From a virus, in IMG/VR virus record IMGVR_UViG_3300036895_000036, positions 1 through 41,813 of that record: DNA of 41,813 bases. One strand, given 5' to 3'. Under the pieces are notes generated by a model. The model made no database searches and had not been told where the DNA came from. It saw only the letters and a program-made list of their open reading frames with translations. Shown in pieces: positions 8,416-15,335 of the stretch (position 1 is the stretch's first letter; each line of letters begins with the position of its first letter). The translations under genes and the position numbers were made by a program.

Positions 8416-8544
8416 ATGAACGACCCTAAGATAGTTTTAGTTGGAATAGCTTTGGTATTAGCTGTTGTTGCTATTATCAAACCAACATGGCCTCTGTGCG
8501 CAGTTGCTATTATACTGATTAGCACATATCTGTTAATGAAATAA
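8416..8544 (+). CDS. 42-aa two-span membrane protein, holin candidate
   Basis: A 42-aa gene: ATG 8416 four bases after the previous stop, TAA at 8542-8544, next ATG at 8548. The protein is almost entirely two hydrophobic helices, KIVLVGIALVLAVVAII and PLCAVAIILISTYLLM, separated by a short turn with Lys-Pro-Thr, and it ends in Lys. The shape matches small pinholin or holin-accessory proteins. It is shorter than most annotation cutoffs. The function is inferred from topology and neighbours only. Confidence 0.65.
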   Translation: MNDPKIVLVGIALVLAVVAIIKPTWPLCAVAIILISTYLLMK

Positions 8545-8547
8545 ACT

Positions 8548-8853
8548 ATGACAAAAACAAACATGAAACTCGCACTGGACTGCATTGCAGTAGCTTGTAT
8601 GGCACTTGGTGGTGCATCAACTATTCCAGGAACAGGACTTCCTCCACAGTTTCTTGCTTGGGGGTTGATTATTGGATCGGTTGCTAAAGCTGTATCTAGT
8701 CAACTTTCTCAAGTTAAGGGAAACTCTGATGAAACTCAGGGCATCACCCCCTCACAAATTGCTACTTCACAGGCAATTCATGATGCTGCAAAAACTCCTG
8801 TTATTGCAGTGCAAACTCCTATTCAAACTGTAACTCCAACTCCATCGAAATAA
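8548..8853 (+). CDS. Putative holin
   Basis: A 101-aa protein with two probable membrane helices near residues 8-26 and 31-52 (LAWGLIIGSVAKAVSS) and a polar, Pro/Thr-rich C-terminal tail. The size and topology fit a class II holin, which forms lesions in the inner membrane to release or activate the lysis enzyme. It lies between a 42-aa two-span protein and a lipoprotein. The start is 3 bp after the previous stop with no Shine-Dalgarno sequence. No family-specific motif can be claimed. Confidence 0.6.
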   Translation: MTKTNMKLALDCIAVACMALGGASTIPGTGLPPQFLAWGLIIGSVAKAVSSQLSQVKGNSDETQGITPSQIATSQAIHDAAKTPVIAVQTPIQTVTPTPSK

Positions 8854-8857
8854 CAAC

Positions 8858-9286
8858 ATGAAACGTAATCTCCTCATGCCAACATTGTTGGCTCTAACTA
8901 TTACTGCAACAATCTTTTCTGGTTGTGCAAAACTTCAACCAGGGGCTGATCCTATTGTTGTTCGTGCTGAACAACTTGAAACTACAGCTTATAGCACATT
9001 CGATACATTCCTCAAGTTGGACGATATTGCAATGGCTAATACTACAATTGCTCCTACTTGGACTAATTCTGCACATCCATTTGCAACATATCTTCGCAAG
9101 CCAGTTCAGAATGGAACAAATACAGTGCCTTTTGGTATTGCTACTGTTCTATCACTCGATCAAGTTAAGTTGGCTTATCAAGCTGGAACAACTAGTTCCA
9201 ACGCACTTGTAACTGCTATCACTGTTCTGACTACCACAATTAGTCAGGTTTCACAATATACATCGTTAATCTCAACAAACAAATAA
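8858..9286 (+). CDS. Lipoprotein, possible outer-membrane spanin or surface protein
   Basis: A 142-aa protein starting with a lipoprotein signal: MKRNLLMPTLLALTITATIFSGC, with Cys as the likely lipidation site after Phe-Ser-Gly. The mature part is Thr-rich with two amphipathic stretches and no enzyme motif. In phages, lipoproteins of the lysis region are usually outer-membrane spanins, but those are normally much shorter, so a superinfection-exclusion lipoprotein is an alternative. The gene follows the holin candidate by 4 bp. Confidence 0.65.
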   Translation: MKRNLLMPTLLALTITATIFSGCAKLQPGADPIVVRAEQLETTAYSTFDTFLKLDDIAMANTTIAPTWTNSAHPFATYLRKPVQNGTNTVPFGIATVLSLDQVKLAYQAGTTSSNALVTAITVLTTTISQVSQYTSLISTNK

Positions 9287-9292
9287 CAACTT

Positions 9293-9481
9293 ATGGCTGC
9301 AATTATTCCCATTTTTATCGAAGCACTTCCCAGTCTTTTTTCTGCTGGTGAGTCATTGTATAGTTACATCACCAACATGAAAACAACCTTGTCACAAGAT
9401 GCGGCATGGACTTCTGTTCAAGACCAACAGTGGCAGCAGGCACTTATCGCCGCCGGAAAATCTCCGGAATGGCTCGGGTAA
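9293..9481 (+). CDS. Small hypothetical phage protein (62 aa)
   Basis: A 62-aa protein with a hydrophobic N-terminus (AAIIPIFIEALPSLFSAG) and a helical, Gln/Trp-rich C-terminal half ending in LG. It begins 6 bp after the lipoprotein stop and is the last gene before dyad copy 2 and the portal gene. Short phage proteins of this plan are common near lysis and neck genes. The function is not known; the hydrophobic start may be an amphipathic helix rather than a true membrane span. Confidence 0.6.
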   Translation: MAAIIPIFIEALPSLFSAGESLYSYITNMKTTLSQDAAWTSVQDQQWQQALIAAGKSPEWLG

Positions 9482-9498
9482 ATCTACATGGCTGTATT

Positions 9499-9523
9499 GT
9501 TGAGGTCATTAAATGACACGCAC
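9499..9523 (+). promoter_or_regulatory. 25-bp dyad element, copy 2 (before portal)
   Basis: Core GTCATTAAATGAC at 9505-9517 with the outer GT and AC pairs at 9499 and 9522. It ends 2 bp before the portal ATG and lies 17 bp after the preceding stop, so it fills most of the intergenic space. There is no Shine-Dalgarno sequence between the element and the ATG. Confidence 0.85.
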
Positions 9524-9525
9524 TT

Positions 9526-11514
9526 ATGGATGATAAAATTCTAAAAGAGTTAAAAGAGCGAGAGTCTACTCCGTTTATCCAACAAATGCTTGAAGACACT
9601 AGAGCATTAGTGTCTATCAGCAGACGAAAGATGACAGAATACTACCCTTGTTGGGACAAAAACGACGATATTTATCGTTCCATAAAACAGCGTGATAAGT
9701 CTGATATTCTAGCCTTTGAACGCAATGAACCGGAGAAGATGGTCGTTCCAATCTCTTTCGCCCAGATTCAAACGTTCGTTGCGTTCTGTTTCCTTCTTTA
9801 CTATCAACGAGATAGGTTTTTTGAGTTGGATGGATTTACCGCAGAGGATGATAAACCCGCAAAAGTGGGTGAGGCGTTGTTAGCCCGTGACCTAACTAAG
9901 AATGTTTTTGAAGCGAAGTTGGTGCAATATCTTTTGGACATTGCTCGTTTTGGGATTGGAGTATTGAAGGTTTCATGGAGCGTGGAAAAGCAGATGGTGC
10001 GTAAAGAAACGCCTAAAATTGCTCCGACGTTTCTGGGGGTGAAAATGGGTAAAGATACTGTAGAAGAAACTGTTGAATGGGCGACGGCGTTTGAGGGTAA
10101 TCGTATAACCAACATAAGCCCTTACCGATTTTTTCCTGATGTGCGTTTACCTTTAACCCGTTTTCAAGAAGGAGAATTTTGTGCAAGTGAAGATTTGTAT
10201 TCAATGTCGCAACTTAAACAATGGGAGCATGATGGTATCATTGCCGGAGTTGACCACATTAAACCACTTGGTAAAGACATCGCACAAGACAGAGGGTATC
10301 GTTGGGATACTGGACTTGATCCGGGCGGCGCTCTTACACAAGGCGCGGGAATCAAGGGAGACGGTCAGACAAAAAAGACTGTTATCATTACTGAATGTCA
10401 ACGCACGATTATCCCATCGCAGTATGAAGTCGACGGTGAGCCACTCGGAGAAGAAGATTACCCAATAAAATACAACGTATGGATTGCTAACGACAATCGA
10501 GTGATAAAGTGCGAGCCAATGAATTACTTGCACAACGAGTTTACTTTCGGCGTTGGGCAGTTCATATACGACAACAACGTGCTTCTGTCGCCTGGATTAT
10601 CAGATGTTATCGACCAGTTACAGAACGTCATCTCTTGGTTTATCAATTCACGTATTACCAATGTTCGTAAGGTTATTGCGGATAAGTTGATTGTGAACAC
10701 CTCAATGGTGAACATGTCAGACCTCACAAATCGAAAGCCGATTATTAGGTTGACTGGAGCGGCCACTGGTGATATTGACAAATATATAAAGCAGTTGCAG
10801 TTGCAAGATGTCACTATCCAGCACATCGCTGACGTTAAGGACTTACACGACATCTTGAAAATGGTGACAGGTATTCAAGACTCTTTGCTTGGTGAGGTGC
10901 GTCCCGGACATCGTTCAGCGACGGAGAACCGTAATACAACAACAGGAGCAGCTTCGCGTAATAAAACCTTAGCCGCTGTTATTTTCAGAAGTGGACTTGA
11001 GCCGATTGGACGGCAGATGTTGTCTAACTTACGTGATGGTCTCGACGAAGAGACTTATGTCCGCGTGCTACAGTCTAAAGCACAAGCCACTCCTGAGTTT
11101 ATTAAGGTGACGAAAAAAGACCTTGTTGGCCATTATGATTTTGAAGTGTTTGACGGGACGTTGCCCTCTGACCGTTATCACATTGCAGAGGCAATAGACG
11201 AACTGTTACAAGCACTTCTTAAAAACCCACAAGCGGCGATGTATCTTGGTATGGACCCAAAGAAACTTCTTATGGAGTCGTTGCAGCTTAGGGGAGTAAG
11301 AAACCCAGAGCGTTTTGCTCTACAACCGGAGCCAAATCCAAATGTTATTGAACCAGGCGCAGGCCAAGCCGTTGCCGGAGGACCCGGAGTTAATCCTGCG
11401 GGGACTGCGGGAGCTATACCAGAATCCTTATTACCGTTACTTACTGGAGCAACTAGCGGTGGAGGAAATAACGGCGACGGCGGAGGTGTTCCAAGTGCTG
11501 GAACCCGCCAGTGA
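9526..11514 (+). CDS. Portal protein (head-tail connector)
   Basis: A 662-aa protein of the size and composition of podovirus portal proteins, which form the dodecameric ring through which DNA enters and leaves the head. Support comes from the all-alpha N-terminal part, the YYQRDRFFELDG and LLDIARFGIGVLKVSW regions, a helix-rich middle (residues about 360-500) with NTTTGAASRNKTL, and a Gly/Pro/Ala-rich C-terminal tail from about residue 605. Its place upstream of scaffold and capsid is classic. The last 200 bp overlap another frame that seems to encode a separate protein. Translation starts 2 bp after dyad copy 2. Confidence 0.82.
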   Translation: MDDKILKELKERESTPFIQQMLEDTRALVSISRRKMTEYYPCWDKNDDIYRSIKQRDKSDILAFERNEPEKMVVPISFAQIQTFVAFCFLLYYQRDRFFELDGFTAEDDKPAKVGEALLARDLTKNVFEAKLVQYLLDIARFGIGVLKVSWSVEKQMVRKETPKIAPTFLGVKMGKDTVEETVEWATAFEGNRITNISPYRFFPDVRLPLTRFQEGEFCASEDLYSMSQLKQWEHDGIIAGVDHIKPLGKDIAQDRGYRWDTGLDPGGALTQGAGIKGDGQTKKTVIITECQRTIIPSQYEVDGEPLGEEDYPIKYNVWIANDNRVIKCEPMNYLHNEFTFGVGQFIYDNNVLLSPGLSDVIDQLQNVISWFINSRITNVRKVIADKLIVNTSMVNMSDLTNRKPIIRLTGAATGDIDKYIKQLQLQDVTIQHIADVKDLHDILKMVTGIQDSLLGEVRPGHRSATENRNTTTGAASRNKTLAAVIFRSGLEPIGRQMLSNLRDGLDEETYVRVLQSKAQATPEFIKVTKKDLVGHYDFEVFDGTLPSDRYHIAEAIDELLQALLKNPQAAMYLGMDPKKLLMESLQLRGVRNPERFALQPEPNPNVIEPGAGQAVAGGPGVNPAGTAGAIPESLLPLLTGATSGGGNNGDGGGVPSAGTRQ

Positions 11515-11647
11515 ACATTTCAAAAATGTAGGATTAACCTTGGGGTTAGTCCGTTTGAAAGACATACATCTAGGTAAAATAAAAGACCTAGAAGAAACCA
11601 TAAAGGAACAAAATGCTGAACAGAACGTTGATGTTACTAAGTCCTGA
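11315..11647 (+). CDS. Small helical protein overlapping portal 3' end
   Basis: A 110-aa frame that starts inside the portal gene and continues 133 bp beyond its stop. Residues from about 22 on look like a real soluble helical protein (LRELYQNPYYRYLLEQL, FKNVGLTLGLVRLKDI). From memory, this plan resembles small proteins often found next to phage portal genes. The overlapped part of the portal is low-complexity Gly/Ala/Pro, which would tolerate a second frame. The true start may be ATG 11315 or a later non-ATG codon. Its 3' end overlaps the scaffold start by 35 bp. Confidence 0.6.
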   Translation: MLYNRSQIQMLLNQAQAKPLPEDPELILRGLRELYQNPYYRYLLEQLAVEEITATAEVFQVLEPASEHFKNVGLTLGLVRLKDIHLGKIKDLEETIKEQNAEQNVDVTKS

Positions 11648-12503
11648 CGCTACTGACGGTGGCGGCACGGGCACAGCGACCGTAGAAGGTACTGGTGAGA
11701 GTGGAGAACAGTTATTTGAAGGTGCAGGTGCAGCCGGTGGTGAAGCGGCGGGTGGTAGTGGTGAGTCTGGCCCTGGTGAAGCGGGGGAGGGTAGTGAAGC
11801 GGCTGTTGCAGACGCGGCGGATGTTCCTACCAGTCTCACCAAAGATGACATAGCTTCGATACTTCGAGAAGCGGGTATTGGTGCGCAACCTACCGCTAAG
11901 GCACAGCCAGAAGCAAAGACCCCACCAACTCAGGACGAGTTGGAAAAGATGTTTAATGTCTGGAAACCGTCAGCGGAGTTGATTGCTCAACTACGGGCTG
12001 AAAAACCCGAAGACGCTGTTGCGGCGATTGTTGCCATGCGTGACGGTATGCTTAAGCAAGTGATGACTATGGTTGAGTATCGCACGAAGCAAATCATGGA
12101 TAAACTGCACGCGGATAATATAGCACCGTTGCAACAGTATGTCAGCGAAGCACAGGCTACTTCGTTTAGGAATGACTTTTTCGTTAAGTATCCTGACCTT
12201 AACAAGTATGAAGCGCTGGTTGACGCTGTTGCGGCGAAGTTGCAACAGAGTGGGTTCCATGCGGATAATCGTGACGCAGTGATGGCAAAGTTCGCTGAGG
12301 AAACGCAGAAAGTTGTAACACAATTAACAGGTGGTCAAGCGGCGGCCGGTGCTAATAACGGTAAAGGTGGCAAAGCAGCGGCAACGTCTGGCAAAGGTAA
12401 GATGTCGACTTTGTCGACCGGTGGCGCCGCGACCGCGGGTAAAGGTGGTAGTGGCGGCGGCACAGCAGCCAAAGGCCCACCGGGGATCGAAATTTTTGAC
12501 TAG
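11613..12503 (+). CDS. Putative scaffolding protein
   Basis: A 296-aa protein preceded by one of the few clear Shine-Dalgarno sequences of this arm (aaaggaacaaaATG). Residues about 14-75 are an acidic Gly/Glu/Ala-rich disordered region, the middle (about 100-235) is strongly helical with AEKPEDAVAAIVAMRDGML, and the end is a Gly/Lys-rich tail closing with GIEIFD. An acidic N-terminus, helical core and charged tail between portal and capsid is the normal layout of a head scaffold. The call rests on position and composition, not on a family motif. Confidence 0.7.
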   Translation: MLNRTLMLLSPDATDGGGTGTATVEGTGESGEQLFEGAGAAGGEAAGGSGESGPGEAGEGSEAAVADAADVPTSLTKDDIASILREAGIGAQPTAKAQPEAKTPPTQDELEKMFNVWKPSAELIAQLRAEKPEDAVAAIVAMRDGMLKQVMTMVEYRTKQIMDKLHADNIAPLQQYVSEAQATSFRNDFFVKYPDLNKYEALVDAVAAKLQQSGFHADNRDAVMAKFAEETQKVVTQLTGGQAAAGANNGKGGKAAATSGKGKMSTLSTGGAATAGKGGSGGGTAAKGPPGIEIFD

Positions 12504-12539
12504 AGTGTTTTAGTCAAACTAAGTCCACGCATTGTTGCG
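12495..12539 (+). other. Two hairpins between scaffold and capsid genes
   Basis: TTTGACTA (12495-12502) pairs with TAGTCAAA (12511-12518), an 8-bp stem with an 8-base loop that spans the scaffold stop codon. A second short hairpin, CGCA-TTGT-TGCG, follows at 12528-12539. There is no T-run after either, so they are not plain terminators; they may stabilise or process the capsid mRNA. The 70-bp gap is the longest plain intergenic space in the head block. Confidence 0.5.
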
Positions 12540-12573
12540 GAGGGCATTAACACAAAAAAGAAAGTAAACAAAC

Positions 12574-14034
12574 ATGGCAATCTTAGGCTTAGTTAGCACT
12601 GAGAGTGTTAGTGCCGAACGGTGGACGAACATCCGTAGAAAGGTGTTCTACCAATACCCGAATGGCTCTGCACCCCTCATCGGCTTGTTGTCGATGATGA
12701 AAGAGGAAGTAACAAACGACCCAGAGTTCTCGTGGTGGGAAAAGCGTCTGCTTGAACAGACGACTACTACCGTCGCGATGAACTCTGGTGGTCCGTTTGG
12801 TAAGACCTCGTCTGCGTATTACACAGACTTCAACGGCACATCGGATGCAATGGCGTTTAGCGCAACGGCCCCAGTGACGTATGGAGTGGCAGTGGCTGAT
12901 GCGTCGTTGTTCCGCCCTGGACACCTTATCAGGATTCAAGGAGTGGTGTCATACTCAACCGGTTACACCTTTGATGTGATTGGTCGGGTTGTTTCCACTA
13001 GCGCCACGGGTAATGGTAACAGTGGCCCTATCATCACGTTCACAGTAATCTCCCTCCGGCCTAATAGTGCTGGAGGCACGGCATCAGGTATTCCTACAAA
13101 CGCCGCTTCTGGCGCAACTTCAAGCGTCGGCTTGGCTGTGTCGGTTGTTGGTTCTGCGTTTGCACAAGGCGTGGTTGACCTCTCGAAGGAGGTTTACTAC
13201 CTGCCTATCAATCCGGGTAATAATTCCCAGATTTTCCGTACACCGTTTAGCTTCACTGGTTCAGCTCTTGTGACTCCTGTGAAGTTTGACGACACGGGTA
13301 TCTATAAGGACAAAGCCAAGTCGCACAGTATCGACCACATGGTTGAGATGGAATTATCGGTGATCTTTGGTGCGAAGTCGAAGACGGTGGTTACAGGCAA
13401 TGCCGACCCGACGACGGGAGTAGGACTTCCAGTCTACACGTTCGATGGTATCATTGCGTTTCTCAATAACTGGGAAGCTCAGTATTCTATCTATCGTGGT
13501 GGTGATGGAGTTGCCTCTGGCCCTGCGGCGGTTACTGCTGATACTGACGACAACAAGCGTATCATCGTGAACTCCGCTGGCACTATGTCGGAGGATACTT
13601 ACGATGGTTATCTTGAACGTCTGTTCCGCACGACGTCGAACGTCTCTAACGAGAAACTCTGCCTTTGCGGCAGCGGGTTCTTGAAGGTGATGAACGAACT
13701 CTGGCGGTCGCAGTCGACGTTGGTTTACCATCCTCCCACCGGAGACACCTTCGGCATGGAATTGGTAGCAACGAAAACAGCGTTTGGCACGGTTTATTAC
13801 AAGACTCATCCGTTGTTCTCGCGGAATAGTACGCTGCGTTACAACGCGCTGTATCTCGACGTCCACAACCTGCGTTATCGTCCTATGGACAGGCGCGACA
13901 CGCAGTTGCTCAAGAATCGTCAGCCTAACGACGCGGACTATCGTAAGGACGAATGGTTCACGGAGTTCGGCCTTGAGCTGCGTATGCCGGAGTCGTTCAT
14001 GTATATCCAAAACGTCCAGAATTACGTTCCATAA
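12574..14034 (+). CDS. Major capsid protein
   Basis: A 486-aa protein placed right after the scaffold. The N-terminal region has MAILGLVSTESVSAERWTNI and NDPEFSWWEKRLLEQ, a pattern that resembles SU10-type major capsid proteins with an HK97-like fold. The middle is beta-rich and Gly/Ser/Thr-rich, and the C-terminus ends in a defined strand with the motif FGLELRMPESFMYIQN. The length matches a full-size capsid subunit. The start context is an A-rich leader with weak AAAGAAAG. Confidence 0.8.
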   Translation: MAILGLVSTESVSAERWTNIRRKVFYQYPNGSAPLIGLLSMMKEEVTNDPEFSWWEKRLLEQTTTTVAMNSGGPFGKTSSAYYTDFNGTSDAMAFSATAPVTYGVAVADASLFRPGHLIRIQGVVSYSTGYTFDVIGRVVSTSATGNGNSGPIITFTVISLRPNSAGGTASGIPTNAASGATSSVGLAVSVVGSAFAQGVVDLSKEVYYLPINPGNNSQIFRTPFSFTGSALVTPVKFDDTGIYKDKAKSHSIDHMVEMELSVIFGAKSKTVVTGNADPTTGVGLPVYTFDGIIAFLNNWEAQYSIYRGGDGVASGPAAVTADTDDNKRIIVNSAGTMSEDTYDGYLERLFRTTSNVSNEKLCLCGSGFLKVMNELWRSQSTLVYHPPTGDTFGMELVATKTAFGTVYYKTHPLFSRNSTLRYNALYLDVHNLRYRPMDRRDTQLLKNRQPNDADYRKDEWFTEFGLELRMPESFMYIQNVQNYVP

Positions 14035-14037
14035 TCT

Positions 14038-14352
14038 ATGGCTAATTACTCAGGCACTCCAGCAAGCGTTACAGCTTATCGCTTTGGAGGAACAGCGTCA
14101 AAGAAAAAACTGATGAAGACGATGACACTTACCCTCTCAACTATGGGTGGTGCCACAAACAACATCCCTGCGTCGGTGCTCGGTTTTACAAAGATCGAGG
14201 CTTCGTCAAGTGCGGTGTTGAGCGACAACAGTGCGATTTATCCGACTTCGCCGTCGTATGATGGAACACTGTTGTTAATCGGTGGAGGCTCTAGTGGCGC
14301 TCCGCAAGACCTCGGTAGTGTAACAATAAGAGTAACCGTTTGGGGTTACTAG
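14038..14352 (+). CDS. Small head-associated protein (decoration or head fibre candidate)
   Basis: A 104-aa, mainly beta-strand protein rich in Ser, Thr and Gly, starting 3 bp after the capsid stop. No cysteine, membrane segment or enzyme motif is present. Position directly after the capsid and the beta-rich make-up fit a decoration or stabilising protein of the head; this is inferred from context. Confidence 0.55.
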   Translation: MANYSGTPASVTAYRFGGTASKKKLMKTMTLTLSTMGGATNNIPASVLGFTKIEASSSAVLSDNSAIYPTSPSYDGTLLLIGGGSSGAPQDLGSVTIRVTVWGY

Positions 14353-14366
14353 AAAGTCAAACGCAC

Positions 14367-14558
14367 ATGGACAGAAACACAAACCTCAGAGACATGGACG
14401 CTCCTGGAGTTGCTAGTGGTAAAGAAGCTGGCGACACGGTTCTTTCGCATACGGCGGTTTATCCGTCGAAAGCGGAGACTGGGAGTAACACGCTTGAAGA
14501 ACTTGTGACTGAAAAGCAGCCTGTGAAAGGTGCTAGTGGTCAGGCGAAGTTCAAGTAA
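14367..14558 (+). CDS. Small hypothetical structural-region protein
   Basis: A 63-aa frame. The ATG at 14367, 14 bp after the previous stop, is preferred; the frame could begin at a TTG at 14340 that overlaps the upstream gene. The protein is polar and Gly/Lys/Glu-rich, with no hydrophobic core, and probably partly disordered. It is the last gene before dyad copy 3. No function can be assigned. Confidence 0.5.
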   Translation: MDRNTNLRDMDAPGVASGKEAGDTVLSHTAVYPSKAETGSNTLEELVTEKQPVKGASGQAKFK

Positions 14559-14571
14559 GCGGTGAATCAAT

Positions 14572-14605
14572 GCGTGGGGGTCATTAAATGACCTCCACGC
14601 TTTTT
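14572..14605 (+). terminator. Terminator-like hairpin around dyad copy 3
   Basis: The sequence from 14572 to 14600 is a 29-bp inverted repeat with one mismatched pair around the W centre; its outer arms are GCGTGG and CCACGC. It is followed directly by TTTTT (14601-14605). It therefore has the look of a rho-independent terminator built on the dyad element, just before the next gene starts at 14609. Confidence 0.6.
14574..14598 (+). promoter_or_regulatory. 25-bp dyad element, copy 3
   Basis: Core GTCATTAAATGAC at 14580-14592 with the outer GT and AC pairs. This copy has the most extended symmetry of the seven. The next gene start (14609) is 10 bp after the element rather than 2; an alternative ATG at 14588 lies inside the core. 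Confidence 0.85.
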
Positions 14606-14608
14606 AAT

Positions 14609-15334
14609 ATGCCTAATCTTAATACTCAATCAAACTTAGCAACGGCAATAGCCGGGTTTATGCACCGTGATGCTAAGGTGTTTTTACGTGATGGGTTTGA
14701 CTTGCTTTTGCAGTCGTGTAATAATGCTCGGTTATACGCTGAAAGAATGGTTGACTTTGAGTATGCAATAGCTAATGTCACTATTCCGGCGGTTGATTTA
14801 CATAATGGTGCGTCATTGTCAACAGCGGTGCTCACAGGAACAACGACCCCGGCGAATGTAAAAAAGATAATGACTCCGTGGCTTGGGGAGATTGGCGGAA
14901 CACAATTTCCTGTTGATTTAGTGGATAAGCGAACGTGGAACGACCGCTTGAAGCGCCGTTATGAAGGCGCTCGGCCAAAACACACGGCTGATTATGCGTT
15001 TATTACGGATTCGCCGTTTGTGTGTGTGCAAACAGGTAATACTATTTTCGTGGCTCCGGCAGATAACAAAGCATTAGGTGGAACGTTCCCGATTTTTCTG
15101 GATGCGTGGTTATGGCTGCCACCATACGTCGACGGCACAGAAACAGACTTTCTACTTGCTAATTGTTTTGATTGGATGCTTTATAGATGTATTTATGAGT
15201 TAAACTTTTTTCTAAAAGAAGACGAACGAGTAATGCTTTCAACACGTCTTATGGAAAACTCTTGGGACGCGTTGGTGAAGTGGAACAATGAACTAATAAA
15301 AGCGGCGGCAGATAGCGTCGCAGACATGGACTAA
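14609..15334 (+). CDS. Putative neck/head-tail adaptor protein
   Basis: A 241-aa protein from ATG 14609; the frame extends to ATG 14588 inside the dyad, which seems less likely. The protein starts with a helix (NLATAIAGFMHRDAKVF) and ends with a second helical block, NCFDWMLYRCIYELNFFLKE, with a beta-rich middle. This two-block plan between capsid and tail fibre resembles podovirus head-tail adaptors, which sit under the portal. The family could not be named with certainty. Confidence 0.55.
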   Translation: MPNLNTQSNLATAIAGFMHRDAKVFLRDGFDLLLQSCNNARLYAERMVDFEYAIANVTIPAVDLHNGASLSTAVLTGTTTPANVKKIMTPWLGEIGGTQFPVDLVDKRTWNDRLKRRYEGARPKHTADYAFITDSPFVCVQTGNTIFVAPADNKALGGTFPIFLDAWLWLPPYVDGTETDFLLANCFDWMLYRCIYELNFFLKEDERVMLSTRLMENSWDALVKWNNELIKAAADSVADMD

Positions 15335-15335
15335 T

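Noticed and set aside
13354-14010. 218-aa minus-strand open frame
   Set aside because: Antisense to the major capsid gene; Arg/Val-rich as expected of a shadow frame.
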